Positions 1 through 7,603 of a DNA stretch of 64,000 bases are shown here, one piece after another. Origin of the DNA: Aliisedimentitalea scapharcae (GTDB taxonomy: Bacteria; Pseudomonadota; Alphaproteobacteria; Rhodobacterales; Rhodobacteraceae); assembly GCF_045277565.1 (NCBI RefSeq), contig NZ_CP123584.1, positions 3,348,001 to 3,412,000 on the forward strand, written 5' to 3'. Below the pieces are notes generated by a model. That model was not told the origin of the DNA. It saw only the letters and a list, made by a program, of their open reading frames with translations, and made no database searches. The position numbers and the translations under genes were made by a program. Position 1 is the first letter of the stretch. Every line of letters starts with the position of its first letter.

Positions 1-365
1 TGAAAGGCGCAGCCCACGGCCTCCTCTCCGGTACATTGCATGTAAAACGAGGTCTTGCCCTGGCGCTGCGCGGTGTGCATCCGTTTATCGATGGCGCGCA
101 TGGTCATCATGTCGCGCAGCCCCTGCAACAGCAGATCACCACAGTCATCCCCCAGATAGTCGGCCCAGGGACCTACGGCATTGCCGTCATCGTCCAGCAC
201 GCGGATCAACCCATTGGCATAATCGCGCGATGATCGCGCGTCCATGTCCAGCGACGGCACATCCAAAAGCCCCGTCTGGGGGATATCGATACCGGAAAAA
301 TCCGGCTCATCTCCGGGGCGGGTCGGCGGTTTTGGGAACGTCAATTTGACCTTGCGTGGGGTCAT
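1..365 (-). CDS. bkdA: Branched-chain 2-oxoacid dehydrogenase E1 alpha subunit (N-terminal part)
   Basis: Only the first 121 codons are inside the window; the gene runs off the left edge. The start ATG at 365 follows a good ribosome site (AAGGAGACAGGC). The protein carries the long N-terminal arm and then the stretch DKRMHTAQRQGKTSFYMQ (residues 93-110) followed by CTGEEA, which is typical of 2-oxoisovalerate dehydrogenase E1 alpha rather than of pyruvate dehydrogenase. In the family this subunit binds thiamine diphosphate and, with E1 beta, decarboxylates the 2-oxoacids of valine, leucine and isoleucine. The thiamine-binding core lies outside the window. It is divergent from an Lrp-type regulator, the usual arrangement for BkdR. 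Confidence 0.85.
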   Translation of the reverse strand, partial: MTPRKVKLTFPKPPTRPGDEPDFSGIDIPQTGLLDVPSLDMDARSSRDYANGLIRVLDDDGNAVGPWADYLGDDCGDLLLQGLRDMMTMRAIDKRMHTAQRQGKTSFYMQCTGEEAVGCAF

Positions 366-697
366 GCCTGTCTCCTTGTCGGTCATGCGCCCCGCAAAGG
401 GGCGGGCGCCAGTCCCCCGGTAGGCCCGCGGGCATCAGAACCAGCGCAATGAAATTGCTGAAAGCAGGATATCCTGAGTATTGGCAAAATTGGCGTTGAT
501 AGTTTGGATATATTTTCATTTATTCAAAATTATCTTCTGATATTTCCACCGTTACAGATTTTTGTTTTCCAAAATCACGCACACCCTATATATTCCTTGC
601 ATCCTGGCACCAGGACCGACAAATGGTTTGCCCGTGACACGACAAGATGAATATTGTTTTGGAGATACCCCATCGTGATGAATTCTCTGGACCCGAC
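366..697. promoter_or_regulatory. Divergent AT-rich control region between bkdA and the Lrp-type gene
   Basis: About 330 bp without a gene. From about 480 to 600 it is clearly more AT-rich than its surroundings, with runs such as TATATTTTCATTTATTC, as expected for Lrp-family binding regions. A GC hairpin (CGCCCC/GGGGCG near 388-404) lies just upstream of bkdA, and a perfect palindrome TCCTGG-CA-CCAGGA sits at 602-615. Which of these are real operators is inference. Confidence 0.45.
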
Positions 698-1165
698 ATG
701 ACCACAATTACTGAAATGGATCGCAAGATCCTGCGTGCCCTGATGGAGGATGGACGTCAGCCCAACACTCAATTGGCTGAAACCGTCGGCCTGTCTCCCA
801 GCCAGTGCTGGCAGCGGGTGCGCCGATTGGAAGAAGCAGGCATCATTGCGGGCTATCACGCACGGCTCAATCAGGAATTGATGGGAGTGCCCGAAATCGT
901 GCTGGTGGAAATTACTCTGGAACGCAACGAAGGCTATCAGCTGGAACAGATCGGCCAGACTCTCGCCGAACTGCCCGAGGTGCTGGAGATGCATGTGACA
1001 TCTGGCGAATTTGACCTGTTCATCAAGATCGCGGTCAGCGGCACCCGCGGCTACGAGGAGTTCCTGAAAAACAAGCTGTATCGGATCTCGGGCATTCGCC
1101 ATTCCCGGTCGATTTTCTCGTTACGGTGTTTCAAGAACGAAATGTCCTATGTCCCGCACGGCTGA
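698..1165 (+). CDS. Lrp/AsnC family transcriptional regulator, likely BkdR
   Basis: A 155-residue protein with the Lrp layout: N-terminal helix-turn-helix beginning MDRKILRALMEDGRQ, with the recognition helix around GLSPSQCWQRVRRLE, then a C-terminal RAM ligand-binding/oligomerisation domain (VTSGEFDLFIKI). I place the start at 698 because the family normally begins a few residues before the MDRKIL motif; an in-frame ATG at 647 would add 17 unlike-family residues, and neither has a strong ribosome site. It is divergent from the branched-chain keto-acid dehydrogenase gene. In Pseudomonas putida the Lrp homologue BkdR sits in this position and activates bkd when branched-chain amino acids are present; that role here is inference. 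Its 3' end overlaps the next gene by 17 bp. Confidence 0.85.
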   Translation: MTTITEMDRKILRALMEDGRQPNTQLAETVGLSPSQCWQRVRRLEEAGIIAGYHARLNQELMGVPEIVLVEITLERNEGYQLEQIGQTLAELPEVLEMHVTSGEFDLFIKIAVSGTRGYEEFLKNKLYRISGIRHSRSIFSLRCFKNEMSYVPHG

Positions 1166-2111
1166 CCCTAGCCTCAAGGCGCTGGAGGTGTTCCAGCTGG
1201 TGGCACGCCTTGGGTCGGTTCAGGCGGTGGCGGTTGAATCCGGGCTGTCGATCAGCACCGTGTCGCATCACCTGAAATCCCTTGAGGCGCAGGTGGGTGT
1301 CGCTCTGTTGGACCACAAACGCCGCCCCATGGTGCTGACGCCGCAGGGGGCCGTGTTCCTGAAATACGTCGAAGAGGCGCTGCGTCTGATCCGCAAGGCC
1401 CGGTCCGAGGCCGTGGCAGGGGATACGATCGGCGTACGGTCCCTTCGGCTGGGGTTGATCGAAGATTTCGACAGCGACATCGCCCCGCAGCTGGCCGTGC
1501 AATTGGCCGAAACAATGCCATTCTGTGACTTTTCACATTTCACCCGCCCCAGCCATGACATCTTGCACCTGCTGCGCAACAGGCGCATTGACATCGGTCT
1601 GGCCTCGCGCCCGGTCGAAACGGTGAGCGACCTGCAGGAAAGCCAGATGCTGCGCGATCCTTTTGTATTGGCGTTGCCCGTCGGATACCACGCCACCCCA
1701 GAGGCGACGCTGGCCGGGGACACCGACCTGCCCCTGCTGCGCTATAGCACCGGCCAGATCGTCAGTGGTCAGATCGAAGCCCATCTGCGTCGCCTGCGCC
1801 TGTCGCACCCGCAACGCTTTGAAATCGAGAGCAACCAGACCATCATGGCAATGATTGCCGCCGGGGCCGGTTGGGCGATCACAACGCCGTTGTGCTACAT
1901 GCGCGCCAAACGATTCCAGGGACAGGTCCGCCTGCACCCGTTTCCAGGCAAAGGATTCGCCCGTTACATTTCCCTTTTTGCCTCGCCCGAATGTTCCGAA
2001 CCGATGGCGACCATGGTCGGTGCTGCGCTGCGGTCCTTGCTCGAGCGCAACGTGGTACGCCCGTTGACCGATGACCACCCCTGGCTGTGCGACAGTTTCC
2101 GGATGCTGTGA
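1149..2111 (+). CDS. LysR family transcriptional regulator
   Basis: A 320-residue protein with an N-terminal winged helix-turn-helix (residues about 9-67, including SISTVSHHLKSLEAQVG) and a periplasmic-binding-like effector domain behind it, the normal LysR length and order. The ATG at 1149 lies inside the 3' end of the Lrp-type gene, so the two are probably co-transcribed and translationally coupled. Co-transcription of an Lrp and a LysR regulator is somewhat unusual. The effector and target genes cannot be read from the sequence. A repeat element with two hairpins follows directly and may end the transcript. Confidence 0.85.
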   Translation: MSRTADPSLKALEVFQLVARLGSVQAVAVESGLSISTVSHHLKSLEAQVGVALLDHKRRPMVLTPQGAVFLKYVEEALRLIRKARSEAVAGDTIGVRSLRLGLIEDFDSDIAPQLAVQLAETMPFCDFSHFTRPSHDILHLLRNRRIDIGLASRPVETVSDLQESQMLRDPFVLALPVGYHATPEATLAGDTDLPLLRYSTGQIVSGQIEAHLRRLRLSHPQRFEIESNQTIMAMIAAGAGWAITTPLCYMRAKRFQGQVRLHPFPGKGFARYISLFASPECSEPMATMVGAALRSLLERNVVRPLTDDHPWLCDSFRML

Positions 2112-2130
2112 GCACGGCCATGCCTCACAA

Positions 2131-2195
2131 GGCCGGGGGCGCTGCCCCCGTCGCGCGCTGCGCGACTCCCCCGAGGTATTTTTGACCAGAAAGAA
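2131..2195 (-). repeat. Two-hairpin intergenic repeat element, copy 1
   Basis: Contains the perfect hairpin GGGGGC-GCT-GCCCCC (2135-2149), then GTCGCG/CGCGAC (2150-2166), then CTCCCCCGAGGTATTTTT. Read on the minus strand the order is A-rich tract, CTCGGGGGAG, hairpin, hairpin, the same layout as the element inside xdhA at 6689-6746. The two related copies argue for a dispersed repeat family. Confidence 0.65.
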
Positions 2196-2335
2196 ACAGG
2201 AGCGATGCGCATCAAATGCAGCTGGCATCGCCGCCCAAAATCGCCGCGACGGGGCAAAGCTGTGATCCGATCCGCAGATTCACCGTGACGGTCACGAGCA
2301 GGCGGGCGATGTCCAGCTCGGTCCGCTTTGATCTG

Positions 2336-5300
2336 TCAGACCTCTTCCACCTCCAGCACCCCATCCAGCGATTTGATCGCGCCCTTGATCTGCGGGTTGA
2401 TCGGGAATCTTGACCCCAGCTCCATCTCGACATCTCCGGGCAGACCCGGATCCTGCAGCATCATGAACACCTCGCCCCGTGCGCTGCGCGACGCGGATTG
2501 GGCTGCGTCCTGAAGAACCCGCGCAACGGTCGGGATCGCCAGCGCGTCCGAGATATAGATCTTGAGGTTTGACGTCCCAGCATCCGCGGTCACCGCATCC
2601 ACCGGGCCCACAGAGCGCGCCAACAGTTTCAGTTGATCGGATTCCATCGTCGCCTCGGCCGTCACCACGACCTTGGCTCCGGTTTCCAGATAGTCGCGGC
2701 ATTTCTCCAATGCCTCGGAAAACAGAGTCACTTCGTAGGCACCGGTGGTATCGGACAATTGGGCAAAGGCAAACCGATTGCCACGCGCCGATTTGCGTTC
2801 CTGCCGCCCGGCAACCACCCCCGCCAGCTTGACCAGAATTGGCCCTCCGCGTTCGGCTTTGACCATCACTTCGTCCAGCGTCAGCACCTTTTTGCGCCGC
2901 AGCGCTACCATATAGTCGTCCAGCGGATGCCCCGAGAGATAGAAACCGATGGCCTTGAACTCTTCGCCCAGCCGTTCGGCCGGCAACCAGTCGGGCACCG
3001 GAGCGAACCGCGGTTCAGGCAGGTCATCCCCCGCTTCGCCAAACAGCGATACCTGGTTCGAATTCTTCTGTTCAAAGATCGCCGCCGAATAATTGACCAG
3101 CCCATCCAGGCTCTCGAACACCCGACGTCGGTTCGGGTCAAGCTGGTCAAAGCCCCCGGCCCGCGCCAGCATTTCCAGCGGCCGCTTGCCAACCTTTTTC
3201 AGATCCACCCGCCGCGCCAAATCAAAAAGCGTGGCAAAGGGGCGGTCGTGGCCTTCATCCCGGCGGCCCTGCACGATCAGGTTCATCGCCTCAAGGCCCA
3301 CGTTCTTCAGCGCGCCCAGCGCATAAACCAGCTCTCCGTCCACCACATTGAACGTCGCCAGCGACCTGTTCACGCAGGGTGGCACATATTTCAGGCTCAA
3401 CCCCTTGCGGACCTCTTCGAAATAAATCGCCAACTTGTCCGTCAGGTGGATATCGCAATTCATCACACCAGCCATGAATTCAACCGGGTGATTGGCCTTG
3501 AGCCAGGCGGTCTGATAGCTGACCACCGCATAGGCCGCTGCGTGGGATTTGTTGAACCCGTAGTTGGCAAATTTCTCGAGCAGGTCAAAAACCTCGGACG
3601 CCTTTTTCGCAGGTACGCCGTTTTCGGCGGCACCCTTTTCAAATTTGGGCCGTTCGGCGTCCATCGCCTCTTTGATCTTTTTCCCCATCGCCCGGCGCAG
3701 CAGATCAGCGCCGCCGAGACTATAGCCCGCCATCACCTGGGCGATCTGCATCACCTGTTCCTGATAGACGATGATGCCCTGGGTCTCTTCCAGGATGTGA
3801 TCGATCAGCGGATGGACCGAGGTGATCTCCTTGAGCCCGTTTTTCACCTCGCAATAGGTCGGAATGTTCTCCATGGGCCCCGGACGATACAGCGCCACCA
3901 ACGCCACGATGTCCTCGATACAGGTGGGTTTCATCCGTTTCAGCGCATCCATCATCCCGGTGGATTCCACCTGGAACACGGCGACCGTCTTGGCCGAGGA
4001 ATACAGCTTGTACGACGCTTCGTCATCCAGCGGGATGGCGTTGATTTCGTTCACCGCGCCTTCGGGCGGATCGTACAGCTCGGTCCCGTCTTCGGCGATA
4101 TGCAGATCGCGACCCGAATGGCGGATCAGATCGACAGCATTCTGAATGACGGTCAGGGTTTTCAACCCCAGAAAGTCGAATTTGACCAACCCGGCCTGTT
4201 CCACCCATTTCATGTTGAACTGGGTCGCGGGCATGTCGGATTTGGGATCCTGATAAAGCGGCACCAGCGCATCCAGCGGACGATCGCCAATCACCACACC
4301 GGCCGCGTGGGTCGACGCGTTGCGCAACAACCCTTCAACCTGCTGACCATAGGTCAACAGCCGATCCACAACCTCTTCGTTCTGGGCCTCTTCGCGCAAA
4401 CGCGGTTCGTCCTGCAACGCCTTTTCGATGCTGACGGGTTTGACGCCTTCGACCGGGATCATCTTGGACAGGCGATCGACCTGGCCATAGGGCATCTGCA
4501 GCACCCGGCCAATGTCGCGCACCGCCGCCTTGGACAGCAGCGCACCAAAGGTGATGATCTGGCCGACCTTGTCGCGGCCATATTTCTGCTGCACGTATTT
4601 GATCACCTCTTCGCGGCGATCCATGCAAAAGTCGATGTCAAAGTCGGGCATCGACACCCGTTCGGGGTTCAGGAACCGTTCGAACAGCAGGCTGTACCGC
4701 AAAGGATCCAGATCGGTGATGGTCAGCGCATAGGCCACCAAGCTGCCCGCCCCCGACCCCCGACCAGGTCCCACCGGAATATTCTGATCCTTGCCCCATT
4801 GGATAAAGTCCGCAACGATCAGAAAGTACCCCGGGAACCCCATGCCTTCGATGATATCCAGCTCAAAATCCAGGCGCTTCTGGTACTCTTCGACGCTCAC
4901 CGCATGGGGAATGACGGCCAGACGCTTTTGCAGCCCCTCATTGGCGATGCGGCGCAGTTCGGCGACCTCATCATCGGCAAACTTGGGCAGGATCGGATCC
5001 CGGCGATAGGCCATAAAGGCGCAGCGTTTGGCAATTTCCACCGTATTCTCGATCGCTTCGGGCAGATCGGCAAACAGGGTGACCATTTCCTGCTGGGTCT
5101 TGAAATAATGCTGCGGCGTCAGGCGGCGGCGGCCTTCCTGCTGGTCCACATAGGCGCCTTCGGAAATACAGATCAGCGCGTCATGCGCCTCGTACATCTT
5201 TTCGGCTGGAAAATAGACGTCATTGGTCGCCACCAGCGGCAGATCCATGGCATAGGCCATTTCCACATGGCCGCGTTCAGTCAGGCGTTCGGCCTCCGGC

Positions 5301-5851
5301 TGACCACCCTCGCCCGGATGGCGCTGCAATTCCACATACAATCGATCAGGGAACATGGCTTTCAGGCGCTGCATCAGGTCTTCGGCTGCGGGGCGTTGAC
5401 CCTGTTGCAACAGCTTGCCCACAGGGCCATTCGGCCCCCCAGTCAGACAGATCAACCCTTCGGATCGGTCGTCCAGTTCCTCCAGCGTGACCTGCGGCAG
5501 CTGCCCGCCCTTGTCCACATACAGACAGGACGACAGTTTCATCAGGTTCTCATACCCGGCCTCGCTCTGCGCCAGCAACACCATCGGTGCAGGCTGCTTC
5601 GGCTTCCCACCCGGTTCCGGCTGCTGGAATGTCACATCCACCTGACACCCCAGAATGGGCTGGATACCCGCCCCGCTGAGCGAGACAGAAAACTCCAGTG
5701 CCGCAAACATGTTGTTGGTGTCGGTCACCGCAATGGCCGGCATCTCGGCCTGCTTGCACAGATCCGGTAGTTTCTTGAGCCGAACCGCGCCTTCAAGCAG
5801 CGAGTATTCGGTGTGGGTGCGCAGGTGAATGAATCGGGGAGAGCTGGTCAT
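2336..5851 (-). CDS. dnaE: DNA polymerase III subunit alpha
   Basis: A full-length 1171-residue replicative polymerase. The N-terminal PHP domain opens with HLRTHTEYSLLEG (residues 9-21). The palm carries the catalytic pair in PDFDIDFCMDRRE (Asp405 and Asp407, matching E. coli Asp401/Asp403) and the third acidic residue in VKFDFLGLKTL (Asp559). The helix-hairpin-helix and OB-fold regions follow towards the C-terminus (for example AFAQLSDTTGAYEVTLFSE). The length and motifs match the DnaE1 type that copies the chromosome. The gene stands alone, divergent from the xanthine dehydrogenase operon. The start ATG at 5851 has only a weak ribosome site but is the only one that fits the family N-terminus. 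Confidence 0.98.
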   Translation of the reverse strand: MTSSPRFIHLRTHTEYSLLEGAVRLKKLPDLCKQAEMPAIAVTDTNNMFAALEFSVSLSGAGIQPILGCQVDVTFQQPEPGGKPKQPAPMVLLAQSEAGYENLMKLSSCLYVDKGGQLPQVTLEELDDRSEGLICLTGGPNGPVGKLLQQGQRPAAEDLMQRLKAMFPDRLYVELQRHPGEGGQPEAERLTERGHVEMAYAMDLPLVATNDVYFPAEKMYEAHDALICISEGAYVDQQEGRRRLTPQHYFKTQQEMVTLFADLPEAIENTVEIAKRCAFMAYRRDPILPKFADDEVAELRRIANEGLQKRLAVIPHAVSVEEYQKRLDFELDIIEGMGFPGYFLIVADFIQWGKDQNIPVGPGRGSGAGSLVAYALTITDLDPLRYSLLFERFLNPERVSMPDFDIDFCMDRREEVIKYVQQKYGRDKVGQIITFGALLSKAAVRDIGRVLQMPYGQVDRLSKMIPVEGVKPVSIEKALQDEPRLREEAQNEEVVDRLLTYGQQVEGLLRNASTHAAGVVIGDRPLDALVPLYQDPKSDMPATQFNMKWVEQAGLVKFDFLGLKTLTVIQNAVDLIRHSGRDLHIAEDGTELYDPPEGAVNEINAIPLDDEASYKLYSSAKTVAVFQVESTGMMDALKRMKPTCIEDIVALVALYRPGPMENIPTYCEVKNGLKEITSVHPLIDHILEETQGIIVYQEQVMQIAQVMAGYSLGGADLLRRAMGKKIKEAMDAERPKFEKGAAENGVPAKKASEVFDLLEKFANYGFNKSHAAAYAVVSYQTAWLKANHPVEFMAGVMNCDIHLTDKLAIYFEEVRKGLSLKYVPPCVNRSLATFNVVDGELVYALGALKNVGLEAMNLIVQGRRDEGHDRPFATLFDLARRVDLKKVGKRPLEMLARAGGFDQLDPNRRRVFESLDGLVNYSAAIFEQKNSNQVSLFGEAGDDLPEPRFAPVPDWLPAERLGEEFKAIGFYLSGHPLDDYMVALRRKKVLTLDEVMVKAERGGPILVKLAGVVAGRQERKSARGNRFAFAQLSDTTGAYEVTLFSEALEKCRDYLETGAKVVVTAEATMESDQLKLLARSVGPVDAVTADAGTSNLKIYISDALAIPTVARVLQDAAQSASRSARGEVFMMLQDPGLPGDVEMELGSRFPINPQIKGAIKSLDGVLEVEEV

Positions 5852-5987
5852 GATCGACAGATTAACCCGGCCCGGCCAGCAGAGGAAAGCGCTTCCTTAC
5901 CCCTGCACATCGAAAAAGAATCCGCGCGCATTATTCGGATCTGTTTGAAAGTGCTTAATGCCCACCCATATCCCATACAACGTTAAC

Positions 5988-6003
5988 CTTTTGGTACCAA
6001 AAG
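5988..6003. promoter_or_regulatory. 16-bp perfect palindrome, candidate operator
   Basis: CTTTTGGTACCAAAAG is an unbroken two-fold symmetric site between dnaE and xdhA, about 195 bp before the xdhA start and 137 bp before dnaE. With no spacer it looks more like a protein-binding site than a terminator. Which gene it controls is unknown. Confidence 0.4.
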
Positions 6004-6104
6004 ACAAACCAACGCCTCTTCTGTGCAGCTTTTATCTGATTTTTGGCAAATTACTGCACCGCAGAGCGACTTTTCCTTGCCAGATCCCCGCCGGTCTTTC
6101 TACT

Positions 6105-6118
6105 TTGATCTCAATCAA
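6105..6118 (+). promoter_or_regulatory. FNR/FnrL-type box upstream of xdhA
   Basis: TTGATCTCAATCAA matches the TTGAT-N4-ATCAA consensus of FNR-family regulators (FnrL, DnrD) in every consensus position. It ends 78 bp before the xdhA start, a fitting distance for activation or repression of the purine operon. Binding is inferred. Confidence 0.6.
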
Positions 6119-6196
6119 ATGCCCGCTCTGGCTTCTACGTCGCATCGAAGGAGAGCATCACAAGGGCGCAACGGGGTAACGCGACGGGTCACACAC

Positions 6197-7603
6197 ATGA
6201 CAATCACCTTTCTTCTGAACGGAGAGAGAGTAGAGCTGACGGATCCCGATCCGACGGCCACGCTGCTGGATTGGCTGCGCGAGGACCGCGGCCTGACCGG
6301 CACCAAGGAAGGCTGCAACGAAGGCGACTGCGGTGCCTGCACCGTCATGATCACCGATCAGGACGGTGCCAAGGCCCTGAACGCGTGCATTCTGTTTCTG
6401 CCACAGCTAAACGGCAAGGCGGTGCGCACCGTCGAAGGCGCAGCCGGGCCAGACGGCGACCTGCACCCTGCCCAGACCGCCATGATCGACCTGCACGGCA
6501 GCCAATGCGGGTTCTGCACGCCCGGTTTCGTCATGTCGATGGTCGCCAGCCACGCGAATGGCACCACCGACCATGACACCCAATTGGCCGGCAACCTGTG
6601 CCGCTGCACGGGCTACGCCCCGATTATCCGGGCTGCCAAAGCCACAGAAAACGCCCCGGTCCCAACATGGATCCAGGATGATAGCTCCTTCATCTTGCCA
6701 GAAAAACTCCGGGGGGAGGCTGCAAGCCGGGGGGCGGAGCCCCCAGCACCCCTCTATACCCCACGCAACGCCGATGAATTGGCCCAGGCCTATTCCCAAC
6801 ACCCCGACGCCACGCTGGTCGCAGGTGCAACGGATGTGGGTCTTTGGGTCACCAAACAGCTGCGCGATCTGGACCCGGTGATTTTCCTTAGTGGCTGTGA
6901 CGACCTCAAAACGATTGACGCCACCGATGACACCATCACCTTTGGTGCCATGGTGAATATGAACCAGATGCGCGATGTGATCGAACCGCTGCACCCCTCT
7001 TATGGGGAAATGATCCGTCGCTATGCCAGCGTTCAGGTTCGCAATGCGGCCACGGTGGGGGGCAACATCGCCAATGGCTCTCCCATCGGGGACAACCCGC
7101 CCGCGTTGATCGCCCTGGGGGCAACACTGCATCTGCGCAAGGGAGAGACCGCGCGCAGCTTGCCGCTCGAAGATTTCTTTATCGACTATGGCAAACAGGA
7201 CCGCGCGCCGGGTGAATTCGTGACCGCAGTCAGCATCCCGCGTCAGGTCGATGTGCTGAAAACCTACAAACTCTCCAAACGCTTTGATCAGGACATTTCG
7301 GCCGTGCTCGGCGCATTCAACATCATAGTTGAAAACGCAACCATAACTGCGGCCCGCATCGCCTTTGGCGGCATGGCCGGCACTCCGAAACGGGCCACCC
7401 ATGTGGAACAGGCGCTGGTCGGCCAGCCCTGGACAACAGAGACGATCGCCACCGCTCAGGCCGAATTTGACAAGGATTATACACCGATGAGCGACATGCG
7501 GGCCTCGGCCGAATACCGGCTGGAAACAGCCCGCAACATGTTGGCCCGCTATTTTGCCGAGATGAACGGCGATCTGGCGTCCGTTCTGGAGGTCGCGGTA
7601 TGA
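6197..7603 (+). CDS. xdhA: Xanthine dehydrogenase small subunit (2Fe-2S and FAD domains)
   Basis: A 468-residue protein that passes electrons from the molybdenum subunit to NAD. The N-terminal plant-type ferredoxin domain has Cys40, Cys45 and Cys48 (EGCNEGDCGACTV); the second 2Fe-2S domain has CGFC (104-107) and CRC (135-137). The FAD-binding domain begins about residue 190 (TLVAGATDVGLWVTKQ) and includes NGSPIGDNPPALIALGA. I chose the ATG at 6197 because the ferredoxin fold starts there; the longer upstream reading frame is not family-like. It overlaps xdhB by four bases (ATGA). Residues 165-183, in the linker between domains, are encoded by a copy of an intergenic repeat, an in-frame oddity. 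Confidence 0.96.
   Translation: MTITFLLNGERVELTDPDPTATLLDWLREDRGLTGTKEGCNEGDCGACTVMITDQDGAKALNACILFLPQLNGKAVRTVEGAAGPDGDLHPAQTAMIDLHGSQCGFCTPGFVMSMVASHANGTTDHDTQLAGNLCRCTGYAPIIRAAKATENAPVPTWIQDDSSFILPEKLRGEAASRGAEPPAPLYTPRNADELAQAYSQHPDATLVAGATDVGLWVTKQLRDLDPVIFLSGCDDLKTIDATDDTITFGAMVNMNQMRDVIEPLHPSYGEMIRRYASVQVRNAATVGGNIANGSPIGDNPPALIALGATLHLRKGETARSLPLEDFFIDYGKQDRAPGEFVTAVSIPRQVDVLKTYKLSKRFDQDISAVLGAFNIIVENATITAARIAFGGMAGTPKRATHVEQALVGQPWTTETIATAQAEFDKDYTPMSDMRASAEYRLETARNMLARYFAEMNGDLASVLEVAV
6689..6746 (+). repeat. Repeat element embedded in frame in xdhA
   Basis: Starts with TTCATCTTGCCAGAAAAACT and continues through CCGGGGGGAGG, a small GGCT-GCA-AGCC hairpin and a GGGGGC-GGA-GCCCCC hairpin (6730-6744). 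The first 24 bases match the element at 47314-47335 apart from one missing base, and the overall layout matches the copy at 2131-2195 on the other strand. It is read through as residues 165-183 of XdhA. Confidence 0.6.

Larger units (their letters stand above)
5852..6196. promoter_or_regulatory. Divergent dnaE / xdhA control region
   Basis: About 345 bp with no credible gene. It holds a 16-bp perfect palindrome at 5988-6003 and a perfect FNR-type box at 6105-6118, each listed separately. The middle part is AT-richer than the flanking genes. Promoter hexamers were not assigned. Confidence 0.6.

Noticed and set aside
2633..5770. A 1045-codon open frame antisense to dnaE.
   Set aside because: Composition (His, Gln, Arg and Phe rich) is that of the reverse complement of a GC-rich gene; no ribosome site or family-like motif, while dnaE on the other strand is complete.
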